A DNA stretch of 50,049 nucleotides from an uncultured Clostridia bacterium (GTDB lineage Bacteria > Bacillota > Clostridia > Christensenellales > Aristaeellaceae): positions 1 to 50,049 of the forward strand of contig CAMKJS010000016.1 in the NCBI GenBank assembly GCA_946413245.1. Reading direction: 5' to 3'. The notes under the pieces are model-generated. The model had not been told where the DNA came from, ran no database searches, and saw nothing but the letters and a program-made list of their open reading frames with translations. Below are positions 34,652 through 44,125 of this stretch, in pieces (within the stretch, counting starts at the first letter, position 1; every line of letters starts with the position of its first letter). Made by a program: the position numbers and the translations under genes.

Positions 34652-34680
34652 TGTGTCAGAAGAACCGTCCCCCTGACACA
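34652..34680. repeat. Short inverted repeat (TGTGTCA ... TGACACA)
   Basis: TGTGTCA (34652-34658) and TGACACA (34674-34680) flank the core gaagaaccgtccccc, immediately after the radA stop. From memory, near-identical ~29-nt units recur in Bacillota genomes. Only one copy is seen here. It may form a weak hairpin between radA and the next gene. Confidence 0.5.
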
Positions 34681-34703
34681 TATCGCGGAAGGGAGTTTGA
34701 GAG

Positions 34704-35810
34704 ATGAAAACCAGAGGACTGGAGCGCTGGCTGCGTTTTCTGCTGGTGCTGCTGGGGATCGGAATCGGGCTGGCTGTCAGTCAGCTGGGGCTGGATCTGT
34801 TCCGGATGTCCAATCCGGATATGGCGATTCCGGCCTATTACCCGGCTCTCGGCTATGCCGGCATGGGCCTGCTGGGAGGCTTGGTTCTGCTGCTGCTGAG
34901 CCGGCGGATCCTGCGGCGGTTCAACGCGCTGTCCACGGTGATGCGCAGGCAGATCGACAAGATGCCCCTGCATCAGCTGCTCAGCTCGGTGCTCGGCCTG
35001 ATTCTGGGCCTGGTGGTGGCGGCGCTGCTGCGGCAGATGCTGAGCTTTATCCGCTCCGGGATGTTCGCGACAGCCCTCAGCGCCATTCTGTACCTGACCC
35101 TGGGAGCCCTCGGCTACGGCATCGGCAAGCGTCGCAGCCGGGAGGTCATCGGGCTGCTGACCCGTGTATCCGGCGCCCGGGAGAAATCGAAAACCCGTCG
35201 CCACGGCTACGCCGCCCGCAAATATGTGGACACTTCAGCCATCATCGACGGCCGGGTGCTGGAAATCGCGAAAACCGGCTTCCTGGAGGGGGAAATCATC
35301 ATTCCCGGTTTCGTGGTGGACGAGCTGCGGCATGTGGCGGATTCCTCGGACGACAGCAAACGGGAACGGGGCCGGCACGGTCTGGAGATTCTCCGGGCCA
35401 TGCAGGAGGACCTGCGCCAGCTGCGGATAGACGATGCGGACGAGCCGGAAATCCAGGATGTGGACGTGAAGCTGCTACGCCAGGCCCGGGAGTGGGGCGG
35501 CACCGTGATCACGGTGGATTACAACCTGCAGAAGGCCGCCGCGGTCAGCGGCATCCGGGCGCTGAACGTGAACGAGCTGGTGGAGGCGCTCCGGCCGGCC
35601 GTGACTCAGGGGATGGAGCTTTCCGCCCGCATTACCCGGGAGGGAAAGGAAAACAATCAGGGCGTCAGCTATCTGAACGACGGCACCATGATCGTGGTGG
35701 AAAACGGCAAGGCCCGGATCGGGGAAACGGTGAACGTACTGGTCACCAGCGTTCTGCAGACGTCCGCGGGCCGGATGGTATTCGCAAAAATCAAGGAGGA
35801 AGGCATATGA
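34704..35810 (+). CDS. YacL-like membrane protein with PIN and TRAM domains
   Basis: 368 residues. About four transmembrane segments lie in the first 145 residues (WLRFLLVLLGIGIGLAVSQL and following). A PIN nuclease-like domain (about 170-295) has acidic residues in YVDTSAIIDGR, VVDELRHVAD and VITVDYN. A TRAM-type RNA-binding module lies at about 300-368. B. subtilis YacL has the same architecture and is linked to radA in the same order. The active-site acids suggest a membrane-tethered RNA or DNA nuclease, but YacL's function is not settled. It begins 52 nt after radA, and its stop overlaps the GH5 start (ATGA), so the three genes are probably one operon. Confidence 0.85.
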   Translation: MKTRGLERWLRFLLVLLGIGIGLAVSQLGLDLFRMSNPDMAIPAYYPALGYAGMGLLGGLVLLLLSRRILRRFNALSTVMRRQIDKMPLHQLLSSVLGLILGLVVAALLRQMLSFIRSGMFATALSAILYLTLGALGYGIGKRRSREVIGLLTRVSGAREKSKTRRHGYAARKYVDTSAIIDGRVLEIAKTGFLEGEIIIPGFVVDELRHVADSSDDSKRERGRHGLEILRAMQEDLRQLRIDDADEPEIQDVDVKLLRQAREWGGTVITVDYNLQKAAAVSGIRALNVNELVEALRPAVTQGMELSARITREGKENNQGVSYLNDGTMIVVENGKARIGETVNVLVTSVLQTSAGRMVFAKIKEEGI

Positions 35811-36760
35811 AAACGCTGAAAGAGTTCGGATTTTACCGCGGAGTCAATCTGGGCGGCTGGATGTCCCAGTGCGATTATTCCGAAGAACGGCTGAACACCT
35901 TTATCACGGAGAAGGATCTGGACGTGATCGCCGGCTGGGGGCTGGACCACGTGCGGATTCCGATCGATTACAACGTGCTGGAAAACGAGGACGGGACATA
36001 CAAAGCGGAGGGCTTCGCCCGGATTGCCCGGGCGGTGGAAGGATGCCGGGCCCGGGGGCTGAAAACCGTGCTGGATCTGCATAAAACCGTCGGCTTCTCC
36101 TTCGACAGCGGAGAGAAGGAGGAGGGCTTCTTCTTCAGCGAAGCGCTGCAGGAGCGGTTCTGCCGCCTCTGGGAGGAACTGGCCCGACACTTTAACGATC
36201 CGGAGCAAATCGCCTTCGAGCTGCTGAACGAGGTGACGGATCCCGCCTATATCGGAACCTGGAACCGGGTGGCGGGCCGGTGCATCCGCCGGATTCGCGC
36301 GCTTGCGCCGCGGACGCTGATTCTGGTGGGCAGCTATCACAACAACAGCGCGCCGGCCGTGAAGGAGCTGGATCCGCCCGCGGACGACCGGGTGATCTAC
36401 AATTTCCACTGCTACGATCCCCTGCCCTTCACGCACCAGGGAGCGTACTGGGTGCCGGCGCTGGACCGGGAGGCCCGGCCCACCTTCGAGGAGTGCGGCA
36501 TTACGGAGGATACCTTTGAGGAGCTGTTCGCTCCGGCCATCGAGGCGGCGAAGGCAAACGACACCTGCCTGTACTGCGGGGAATACGGCGTCATCGATAA
36601 GGCCGCTCCGGAGGAGGCGCTGAAATGGTTCCGCGCGATTCACGCGGTGTTTGAGAAATATCAGATTTCCAGGAGTGTGTGGAGTTATAAGCAGATGGAT
36701 TTTGGGCTTACTGACGCCCGGCTGGACGGGGTCAGGGAAGAACTGCTGAAGCTTCTGTAA
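35807..36760 (+). CDS. Cytosolic glycoside hydrolase family 5-type enzyme
   Basis: 317 residues without a signal peptide. The (beta/alpha)8 cellulase fold is shown by YRGVNLGGWM, LDHVRIPIDYN and VLDLHKTVG. The acid/base is Glu142 in ELLNEVTD, the conserved HCY is at 201-203, and the nucleophile is Glu259 in CGEYGV. These are GH5 hallmarks. Being intracellular, it probably acts on short imported beta-glucosides or oligosaccharides and not on cellulose. It is translationally coupled to the PIN/TRAM gene, an odd partner for a glycosidase. AAGGAGGAAG is the ribosome site. Confidence 0.86.
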   Translation: MKTLKEFGFYRGVNLGGWMSQCDYSEERLNTFITEKDLDVIAGWGLDHVRIPIDYNVLENEDGTYKAEGFARIARAVEGCRARGLKTVLDLHKTVGFSFDSGEKEEGFFFSEALQERFCRLWEELARHFNDPEQIAFELLNEVTDPAYIGTWNRVAGRCIRRIRALAPRTLILVGSYHNNSAPAVKELDPPADDRVIYNFHCYDPLPFTHQGAYWVPALDREARPTFEECGITEDTFEELFAPAIEAAKANDTCLYCGEYGVIDKAAPEEALKWFRAIHAVFEKYQISRSVWSYKQMDFGLTDARLDGVREELLKLL

Positions 36761-36781
36761 CCAACCCCCCTTTACCCCTGT

Positions 36782-36848
36782 CCCCTTTTCCCCCCTTGAA
36801 AAGGGGGGGAAGGGGAATAATAGGAATGGGGGGTGCTGCGCACCCCCC
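36782..36848. repeat. Two G/C-run hairpins between the GH5 gene and asnS
   Basis: The first palindrome (36782-36815) pairs C-runs with G-runs around a small loop (core TTCCCCCCTT / AAGGGGGGGAA). The second (36828-36848) is GGGGGGTGC-TGC-GCACCCCCC, 9 bp. They lie between two convergent genes. They look like an intergenic repeat element; a copy count needs the whole genome. They could also slow or stop transcription. Confidence 0.6.
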
Positions 36849-36874
36849 GAACTCCCTGTGACGGTAAAAGAGAG

Positions 36875-36909
36875 CCCCGAAGCAGATTTAGGCTGCCTCG
36901 GGGTTTTCT
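36875..36909 (+). terminator. Terminator between the GH5 gene and asnS
   Basis: CCCCGA and GCAG pair with CTGC and TCGGGG, with a bulge on each side, then TTTTCTAT. It suits the plus-strand radA-PIN-GH5 unit. On the minus strand a CTCTCTTTT tract makes it a possible asnS terminator too. Confidence 0.75.
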
Positions 36910-36920
36910 ATATGATTTTT

Positions 36921-38300
<1,380 letters not shown>

Positions 38301-38353
38301 GCCGATTCCTCCTGTTTCCCGCGCTTTGATCGCGCGTTTTAAGTTACCGCAAG

Positions 38354-38382
38354 AATATATCACAATCCCTTTTTTTTCGCAA
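38354..38382 (-). promoter_or_regulatory. Promoter of asnS
   Basis: Minus strand TTGCGA, 17 nt, TATATT; leader of about 45 nt. Confidence 0.65.
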
Positions 38383-38460
38383 GGAAAACAATGCCGGATT
38401 CCATGCGCGTCCCTTACCGGAGAAGCCGTCCGGCCGTCCTGACCGAAATTTGAATAATAT

Positions 38461-38489
38461 TTGACAAATGTGTGAAAAAACGTTATGAT
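38461..38489 (+). promoter_or_regulatory. Promoter of the rny leader
   Basis: TTGACA, 17 nt, TATGAT, near consensus; start expected near 38496. Confidence 0.85.
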
Positions 38490-38495
38490 AAACGA

Positions 38496-38766
38496 TGTTC
38501 GGCTGAGCGGGGTATTTTTCTCCCGCTTGCTGTTATTCGATAGACTGTCCCTGATTTGATTCCGCCGTGGTTCTTCCGCGGTCATTTTTCAGGCGCCGCG
38601 CAAGCGGCGAACTGCATAGAAGAAGGCTTTTTCCGGTGTGCCCGGGGAGTGTGCCCAGGGGGCCTGTATCCCCGTGCGGGAAGCGGAAAGCCGGATCGGA
38701 AGCGGGATTTGCCTCCGGAGAAGCAGCGTACAGCCGTGCGAAGCGTTTTTTTCGCGCGGCTTTTTG
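38496..38766 (+). ncRNA. Structured leader RNA or small RNA upstream of rny (unidentified)
   Basis: It starts at a near-consensus promoter and ends at an intrinsic terminator, giving a ~270-nt transcript. Stems visible by eye: AGCGGG/CCCGCT (about 38505-38526), CCGTGG/CCGCGG (about 38565-38581), CGCCGC-GCAA-GCGGCG (about 38594-38609), and a long-range GGCTTT--CCG with CGG-AAAGCC (about 38626-38692) that encloses further G/C pairs. I could not match it to SRP RNA, RNase P, tmRNA, T-box or the common riboswitch consensus motifs. It may be a terminated sRNA, or a leader in which termination controls rny. Folds are hand-drawn and uncertain. Confidence 0.55.
38732..38766 (+). terminator. Terminator inside the rny leader
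   Basis: AGCCGTGCGAA pairs with TTCGCGCGGCT (11 bp with one T-G pair), loop GCGTTTTT, followed by TTTT. It lies 48 nt before the rny start codon. Confidence 0.82.
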
Positions 38767-38813
38767 CCGTACCCAAACGGAAATGAGATTTTGAGAGGAA
38801 AGGGAGGGAAGTC

Positions 38814-40376
38814 ATGAATCCGATAGTTGCCATCCTGATTGCCGTGGCCACATGCGTGCTCGGCGGGGCCGGCGGGTATGTGTACCGCAAAAATATGACC
38901 GAGAAAAAGATCGGCCGGACAGAGGAATACGCGAAACGGCTGTATGAGGACGCCGTCAAGAAGGCGGAGGAATACAAGAAGGAAAAGGTGCTGGAAGCCA
39001 AGGAAGAAATCCTGAAGGCGAAGGCGGAGAACGACCGGGAACGGGCGGAAAGCGAACGCGAAATGCGGGAACGCCGCAACGAGGTACAGAAAAACGAACG
39101 CCGCCTGATCCAGCGGGAGGAAACCCTGGAGAAAAAGGCCAACAACCTGGAAGCCCGGGAAGAAACCCTGAACAAGAAAATGGCCAAGCTCACCGAGGAA
39201 GAGGAAGAGCTGGAGGAACTGAAGAAGAAGCAGATGACCGAGCTGGAGCGTATCGCCGCCATGACGCGGGACGAGGCGAAACAGGTCGTGATCGAGCGGG
39301 TCCAGAAGGAAGCCTTCCATGACGCGGCGGCCTCTGTGCGCGAGATGGAGACCCAGGCCCGGGAAGAGGGCGAAAAGAAAGCCCGGAACATTATCGCCAT
39401 GGCGATTCAGCGCTGCGCGGCGGACCATGTGGCGGAGACCACCGTCAGCGTCATCAACCTGCCCAATGACGATATGAAGGGCCGCATCATCGGCCGCGAG
39501 GGCCGGAACATCCGGGCCCTGGAGACCGCGACCGGCGTGGATCTGATTATTGACGACACGCCCGAGGCAGTGATCGTTTCCGCCTTTGACCCGGTGCGCC
39601 GCGAAGTGGCCCGGGTGGCGGTGGAGAAGCTGATCATGGACGGGCGGATTCATCCGGCCCGCATCGAGGAAATGGTGGAGAAAGCCCGCCGCGAGGTGGA
39701 CAACCAGATCCGCGAAGCCGGCGAGAATGCCGTATTCGAAACCAATCAGCACGGCATTCATCACGAGCTGGTCAAGCTGCTGGGCCGCCTGCGGTTCCGC
39801 ACGAGCTACGGCCAGAACGTGCTGAAGCACTCCATCGAGGTCAGCCATCTGGCGGGCCTGATGGCCGCCGAGCTGGGCGCGGACGTCCAGCTGGCCAAGC
39901 GCGCCGGCCTGCTGCATGACATCGGCAAGGCCGTGGACCACGAGAGCGAAGGCACGCACGTGACCCTGGGCGCGGATCTCGCGAGGAAGTATCACGAGAA
40001 CGCGGACGTGGTGCACTGCATCATGGCCCACCACAACGACGTGGAACCCCAGACCGTGGAAGCGGTGCTGGTGCAGGCGGCGGACGCGATTTCCGCGGCC
40101 CGGCCCGGCGCCCGCCGCGAGAGCCTGGAGAACTATATCAAGCGCCTGGAGAAGCTGGAGGAGATCGCCAACAGCTTCGACGGCGTGGAAAAGTGCTACG
40201 CGATCCAGTCCGGCCGCGAGGTGCGCATCATGGTCAAGCCCGAGGACGTGACGGACGAGGGCATCAAGGTGCTGGCCCGGGAGATCGCCAAGCGGATCGA
40301 GGAACAGATGGAATATCCGGGGCAGATCCGCGTGAACGTGATCCGCGAGACCCGGAGTACCGAGTACGCCAAATAA
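38814..40376 (+). CDS. rny: Ribonuclease Y
   Basis: 520 residues, the membrane-bound endoribonuclease that starts mRNA decay and processes operon transcripts in Bacillota. It has one N-terminal transmembrane helix (4-22), a long Glu/Lys/Arg-rich coiled coil (about 30-190), a KH RNA-binding domain ([24 protein letters not shown]) and an HD domain with the metal His-Asp pair in [13 protein letters not shown], plus [10 protein letters not shown]. Length matches the family (about 520). ATG 38814 follows GGGAGGG. The gene follows a structured leader with an internal terminator, so its expression may be autoregulated. A GC-rich hairpin follows the stop. Confidence 0.96.
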   Translation: MNPIVAILIAVATCVLGGAGGYVYRKNMTEKKIGRTEEYAKRLYEDAVKKAEEYKKEKVLEAKEEILKAKAENDRERAESEREMRERRNEVQKNERRLIQREETLEKKANNLEAREETLNKKMAKLTEEEEELEELKKKQMTELERIAAMTRDEAKQVVIERVQKEAFHDAAASVREMETQAREEGEKKARNIIAMAIQRCAADHVAETTVSVINLPNDDMKGRIIGREGRNIRALETATGVDLIIDDTPEAVIVSAFDPVRREVARVAVEKLIMDGRIHPARIEEMVEKARREVDNQIREAGENAVFETNQHGIHHELVKLLGRLRFRTSYGQNVLKHSIEVSHLAGLMAAELGADVQLAKRAGLLHDIGKAVDHESEGTHVTLGADLARKYHENADVVHCIMAHHNDVEPQTVEAVLVQAADAISAARPGARRESLENYIKRLEKLEEIANSFDGVEKCYAIQSGREVRIMVKPEDVTDEGIKVLAREIAKRIEEQMEYPGQIRVNVIRETRSTEYAK

Positions 40377-40389
40377 GAACTGCTTTTGA

Positions 40390-40416
40390 CCGGGAGCTCC
40401 CATTGGGGGCTCCCGG
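40390..40416 (+). terminator. Hairpin after rny
   Basis: CCGGGAGCTCCC pairs with GGGGGCTCCCGG (12 bp with one T-G) around loop ATT, 13 nt after the stop. No T-run follows, so termination is uncertain. Confidence 0.55.
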
Positions 40417-40422
40417 ATTCTG

Positions 40423-40505
40423 TACTGCATAACGAATTTGGTTTCCGGATTCGTTTATCACAAGGACGGTATAATCAGGAGATTGATTTGCCTGCGGCAA
40501 ATCAA
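40423..40505 (+). repeat. Two-hairpin repeat element, copy B (upstream of the MmgE/PrpD gene)
   Basis: Same order and spacing as copy A at 10320-10402. Hairpin 1 is GAATTTGG-TTT-CCGGATTC (40434-40452) and hairpin 2 is GATTTGCC-TGC-GGCAAATC (40485-40503). A TATAAT at 40470-40475 lies between them. The next gene starts about 40 nt downstream. In hairpin 2, the base opposite the central G is C here and T in copy A, so pairing is kept. Confidence 0.7.
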
Positions 40506-40544
40506 TGGGACTATGAAGGCATCAGGATGAAAAGGAGACCGTAT

Positions 40545-41891
40545 ATGGGCATTTCATCGGCGCTGGCCAGGGATCTGGCCGGGATTCGGAACCTGACGGA
40601 GGAGGACCGGGAGCAGCTGCGTACGCTGATTCTGGATTTCTTCGCCGCCTCCTTTGCCGGGGTGAAGGCGAACGGCGCCTTTAACGCCGCGGTGGAAAAA
40701 GCGGTGTTCAGCCAGGGCGGCGCTCCGGAGAGCGCCGTATTCCTGCACAGCCGGAAGCTGCCCGCGCGGCTGGCGGCCTTTATGAACGCGGTATATGGCC
40801 ACGGGGCGGAGCTGGATGACGGAAACAAAAAGGCCGCCGGTCACGCCGGCGTGCACCTGATTCCCGCGGTGTTCGCGCTGGCGGACCGTCTCGGCAGCAC
40901 GCAGGAGGCTGTGCTGACCGCCCTGGCGGCCGGATACGAGGCGTATATCCGGATTTCCTCGGCGGCGCAGCCCGGAATGGTGCGCCGGGGCTTTCATTCC
41001 ACCGGGATGGCCGGGTCCCTGGCGTGCGCGGCGGCCTGCGCCAGGCTGTACGGCCTGGATGCGGTGGGCCTGGAGGACGCGGTGGCCCTGGCCACGACCA
41101 TGAGCGGCGGCCTGCTTTCCTACGGGGATTCCCGGCCTGCCATCAAACCTCTGAATCCGGGAAAAGCGGCGGAAAACGGCGTTTTCGCCGCCATGCTGGC
41201 CCGGGAAGGCGTGCGGGGTCCGGCGGAGGCGCTGGAAGGGCCCAACGGCTGGTTTCACGCGGTGACGGAGGAGACGGACGAAAGCTGTCTGAAGGGCGGG
41301 GATCATCTACTGCTGCACGACTGCTATTTCAAGCTCTATCCATCCTGCCGGCATACCCACTGCGGCATCGACGCGGCTGCTGCGCTGCACGGGAAAGCGA
41401 AGCCGGAGGAGATCGTTTCCGCGGAGGTGTACATCTATCCCAACGCGATTAAACTGGCCGGCATCCGCTTCCCGAAGGACGCGGACGAAACCAAGTTTTC
41501 CATCCCCTATACCCTGGCCTGCGCGCTGCAGACCGGGACCTACGGGATCGCCGATATGGATCCGCCCCGCATGACGGAGGAGATCACCACGCTGATCGGA
41601 AAAATCACCATGATTGCGGATCCCGCCATGGAGGACCGGAGCCGCGGGATCCGCGGCGCCAGGATCCGGCTGACCCTGAAGGACGGATCGGTCCTCGAGG
41701 AAAGCGTTTCCGTGCCGAAAGGCGATCCGGAGAACCCGCTGACCCGGCAGGATATTCTGGCGAAGCTGAAGACATGCGCCGGGGATCAGGTATCGGAGGC
41801 GGAGCTTTCTGCCCTGGCCGGAGCCGTGCTGGGGATCGGCGGGGAGGCGCCTTTTGAAAATCCGATGCTTCTTCTGCCTCAAAAACCGTGA
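40545..41891 (+). CDS. MmgE/PrpD family protein
   Basis: 448 residues from ATG 40545 (AAGGAGA 7 nt upstream). The all-alpha N-terminal half has LRTLILDFFAASFAGV, AVYGHGAELDDGNKKAAGHAGVHLIPA and GYEAYIRISSAAQPG, and the C-terminal half has KLYPSCRHTHCGIDAA. These are hallmarks of the family of 2-methylcitrate dehydratase (PrpD), cis-aconitate decarboxylase and iminodisuccinate epimerase. Catalytic Asp and His residues appear conserved (AELDDGNKKAAGHAG, SCRHTHCGID). No other methylcitrate-cycle gene is nearby, so the substrate is open. An AraC regulator with its own promoter follows. Confidence 0.85.
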   Translation: MGISSALARDLAGIRNLTEEDREQLRTLILDFFAASFAGVKANGAFNAAVEKAVFSQGGAPESAVFLHSRKLPARLAAFMNAVYGHGAELDDGNKKAAGHAGVHLIPAVFALADRLGSTQEAVLTALAAGYEAYIRISSAAQPGMVRRGFHSTGMAGSLACAAACARLYGLDAVGLEDAVALATTMSGGLLSYGDSRPAIKPLNPGKAAENGVFAAMLAREGVRGPAEALEGPNGWFHAVTEETDESCLKGGDHLLLHDCYFKLYPSCRHTHCGIDAAAALHGKAKPEEIVSAEVYIYPNAIKLAGIRFPKDADETKFSIPYTLACALQTGTYGIADMDPPRMTEEITTLIGKITMIADPAMEDRSRGIRGARIRLTLKDGSVLEESVSVPKGDPENPLTRQDILAKLKTCAGDQVSEAELSALAGAVLGIGGEAPFENPMLLLPQKP

Positions 41892-41909
41892 AAAAGCAAA
41901 GGTTTCAGC

Positions 41910-41938
41910 TTGACAAAGGTGAAATCGGACTGTATACT
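41910..41938 (+). promoter_or_regulatory. Promoter of the AraC-family gene
   Basis: TTGACA, 17 nt, TATACT, 19 nt after the MmgE/PrpD stop; leader of about 60 nt ending in GGAGGAGG. Confidence 0.82.
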
Positions 41939-42005
41939 GAATGCGGCATGTCGGATTTGGTCGTTTTTGTTCGCTTTTTTACAGGCGATTGCCGGAGGAG
42001 GTCCC

Positions 42006-42914
42006 ATGAGTTATCTGCTTGCATCTGTGCCGGAGAAGCTGGCTTCCCTTGTGGTGGAAGGCTTCCATAAGCCCGGCAGCCTGACGGTGGCCAGTGGCGC
42101 GTGGATCCACGCGGCCGGCTGCTTTACGCTGGATCAGGGGACGTATCCGCTGCTTCCGCGGGATCAGTGGATCTGGCTGGCGGTGGAGAAGGGAGAAATC
42201 CTGCTGCGCTGGGACGGGCACGATCTGCAGCTGAGCACCGGCTCTTCCTGCTTCCTGCCCGGCGGCTCCCGCCCCTGCGAGATCGTCAGTCCGGACACAG
42301 CCCGCTGCCTCTGGATGGCGCTGGAGGGTCCCCTGAGCCCCATGGTGGTGCGCAAGATGGGCGCGCTGCTGCATATGCCGCTTCGGCAGGGCGCGCTGCC
42401 GAGCCAGATTTATCTGGCGGAGCAGATCGTGCAGGTCATCGTGCGGCACAGCGAGACGGCGGACGCCACCTATCAGCTGCAGCATCTGATGTACGGCATG
42501 ATCGCCAGCCACTGGGGCCAGCCCGTGGCGATGGACGCCATGCTCAGCCATGAGATCGCCAAGGTGGTGGATACGCTGCGCGCCAATCAGTACCGGAGCA
42601 ATTTCTCCCTGGCGGATATGGCGGCGATTTCGCGCATGCCGATGGAAACCTTCCGCAAGCGTTTTGTGGCGGAGGTCGGCATGCCGCCCCTGAGCTATGT
42701 TCTCCACTGCAAAATGGAGCGGGCCAAGGAGCTGCTCCGGGATCAGAACTGCTCCGTGCGCCAGGCCGGCGCCGCGGTGGGCATGCAGGATCCCTATCAT
42801 TTTTCCAAACAGTTCAAGCATATCGTGGGCATCAGCCCCAGCGCCTTCATGAAGCAGGCGTCTGTTCCGAACGCGACGATCCGGGGCGTGACCGCGAAGG
42901 AGAAGAAGAAGTAA
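42006..42914 (+). CDS. AraC-family transcriptional regulator
   Basis: 302 residues. The N-terminal cupin-like sensor (about 20-120; IWLAVEKGEILLRWDGHDLQLSTGSSCFLPGG) probably binds a small ligand such as a sugar. The C-terminal double helix-turn-helix (about 190-290) has FSLADMAAISRMPMETFRKRF and the AraC signature with SVRQAGAAVGMQDPYHFSKQFKHIVGISPSAF. ATG 42006 follows GGAGGAGG. It may regulate the adjacent MmgE/PrpD gene or unlinked sugar genes. Its last 68 nt overlap, tail to tail, the 3' end of the acyltransferase gene on the other strand. Confidence 0.9.
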   Translation: MSYLLASVPEKLASLVVEGFHKPGSLTVASGAWIHAAGCFTLDQGTYPLLPRDQWIWLAVEKGEILLRWDGHDLQLSTGSSCFLPGGSRPCEIVSPDTARCLWMALEGPLSPMVVRKMGALLHMPLRQGALPSQIYLAEQIVQVIVRHSETADATYQLQHLMYGMIASHWGQPVAMDAMLSHEIAKVVDTLRANQYRSNFSLADMAAISRMPMETFRKRFVAEVGMPPLSYVLHCKMERAKELLRDQNCSVRQAGAAVGMQDPYHFSKQFKHIVGISPSAFMKQASVPNATIRGVTAKEKKK

Positions 42915-44094
42915 GCCGGTCGATCAGCCGGCCGCCGGGTTTTTCCACCAGATAGGTCACCAGAATGGCCGCCAGCAGGCTCAGGCCGAAGGCCAGGGCA
43001 GTATACTGATTCTGCCAGGGCTGTTCTCCTGCCATGTTCGGCGTGTCCGACACGGAGGGCGGGATGCCCAGCCGCTTCAGATGCACGATGATGATCTGAT
43101 GGGTCAGATAGTAGTTCATGGAGACGCCGGAGAGGAAGCGGGTGACCGGGTTCCCCAGCAGCATCCGCAGGGGCCGCAGGGAGAAAGGCGCGCTGAGCAC
43201 CAGGCCGGCGAAGCACAGGGCGAACACCGGGCGGTACATCATCTGGTTTCCCTGAATCCGGTCATATCCCTGGGTCCGGGCCTGCAGCCGCAGCATCTGC
43301 AGCAGCCCGTAAAAACAGAGCACGAATACGACGGTAGCCGCGATCCGCAGGGCTGCCGTTTTTTTTCTGCTCTCCTCCAGCGGGGCGGCCAGCAGATGCT
43401 CTCCCCGGCAGAACAGCATGGCCGCGCACATCCCGATGGCATATACATCCAGGAAGTTCAGCAGCTGGTTTACCACCATGCTGTAGTCCGTAAGGGCCCA
43501 CAGGCACCAGGCCCGGAAACCGAAACAGATCAGCAGCATGCAGGCAAAGGTCAGCACGGGCTTCTTCATCACACCCTGCGCGATCAGGGGGAACAGGACA
43601 TACGCCTGCACTTCCACGGCCAGCGTCCAGCTGGCGCCTCCCAGCTGGGTGCCCATGTAGGTATCCCGGAAAAAGGTGAAGGTGAACGTGAAATGCGTGG
43701 CCAGATCCTTGACCATGAAGGGGGCGCTGGAATACAGATGCCAGGGCAGCGCGATGCAGAAGAAAACCGCCAGCAGAAGGAAATAGTAGCCCGGCAGAAT
43801 CCGCTTTGCCCGCCGCAGGTAAAAGGCCCGGGTGTCCGGAGCCGGGGTATGGTCCCGCATGGCCCGGGCATAGGGCAGAAAAAGAAGAAAAGAGGACAGC
43901 AGCACCGTGCCGTCCACCCATATGTATCCGGAGCGCAGCAGATAATCCAGCGAGTAGCGGCCGATGTACGCGGCCAGCCAGCTCTGCTGCCAGATGTGAT
44001 ACCAGCTGACCAGAAAGATCATCAGCACCCGCAGCCCGTCCAGCTCGGGAATCCGCCGCACGGATGGTGCAGTGCTGTTCTGTTTGTTTTCCAT
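42847..44094 (-). CDS. Acyltransferase family 3 membrane protein
   Basis: 415 residues with about ten transmembrane helices. The family start motif RRIPELDGLRVLMIFLVSWYHIWQ contains the conserved Arg and His, and YLRRAKRILPGYYFLL follows. Members O-acetylate surface polysaccharides, peptidoglycan or small molecules. The last 20 or so residues are a Ser/Arg/Pro-rich tail (TSSSPSRSRPGSSRSEQTPAS-like) encoded antisense to the AraC gene and probably not conserved. ATG 44094 follows AGGAGGG. It lies 31 nt after the TPR/zinc-finger gene, probably as the last gene of that unit. Confidence 0.85.
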   Translation of the reverse strand: MENKQNSTAPSVRRIPELDGLRVLMIFLVSWYHIWQQSWLAAYIGRYSLDYLLRSGYIWVDGTVLLSSFLLFLPYARAMRDHTPAPDTRAFYLRRAKRILPGYYFLLLAVFFCIALPWHLYSSAPFMVKDLATHFTFTFTFFRDTYMGTQLGGASWTLAVEVQAYVLFPLIAQGVMKKPVLTFACMLLICFGFRAWCLWALTDYSMVVNQLLNFLDVYAIGMCAAMLFCRGEHLLAAPLEESRKKTAALRIAATVVFVLCFYGLLQMLRLQARTQGYDRIQGNQMMYRPVFALCFAGLVLSAPFSLRPLRMLLGNPVTRFLSGVSMNYYLTHQIIIVHLKRLGIPPSVSDTPNMAGEQPWQNQYTALAFGLSLLAAILVTYLVEKPGGRLIDRLTSSSPSRSRPGSSRSEQTPAS

Positions 44095-44125
44095 CACGGA
44101 CCCTCCTGTCAGCAAACGCGCGGCG

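Larger units (their letters stand above)
38301..38813. other. 513-nt divergent region between asnS and rny
   Basis: It contains the asnS promoter (38354-38382, minus), the rny promoter (38461-38489, plus), and a structured ~270-nt leader or small RNA ending in a terminator (38732-38766). The last 47 nt carry the rny ribosome site (GGGAGGGAAG). No protein-coding gene is supported. Confidence 0.75.

Noticed and set aside
38496-38766. SRP RNA, RNase P RNA, tmRNA or T-box
   Set aside because: Apical GGAA/AGCAGC geometry of SRP is not formed, and the RNase P, tmRNA and T-box signature strings are absent.
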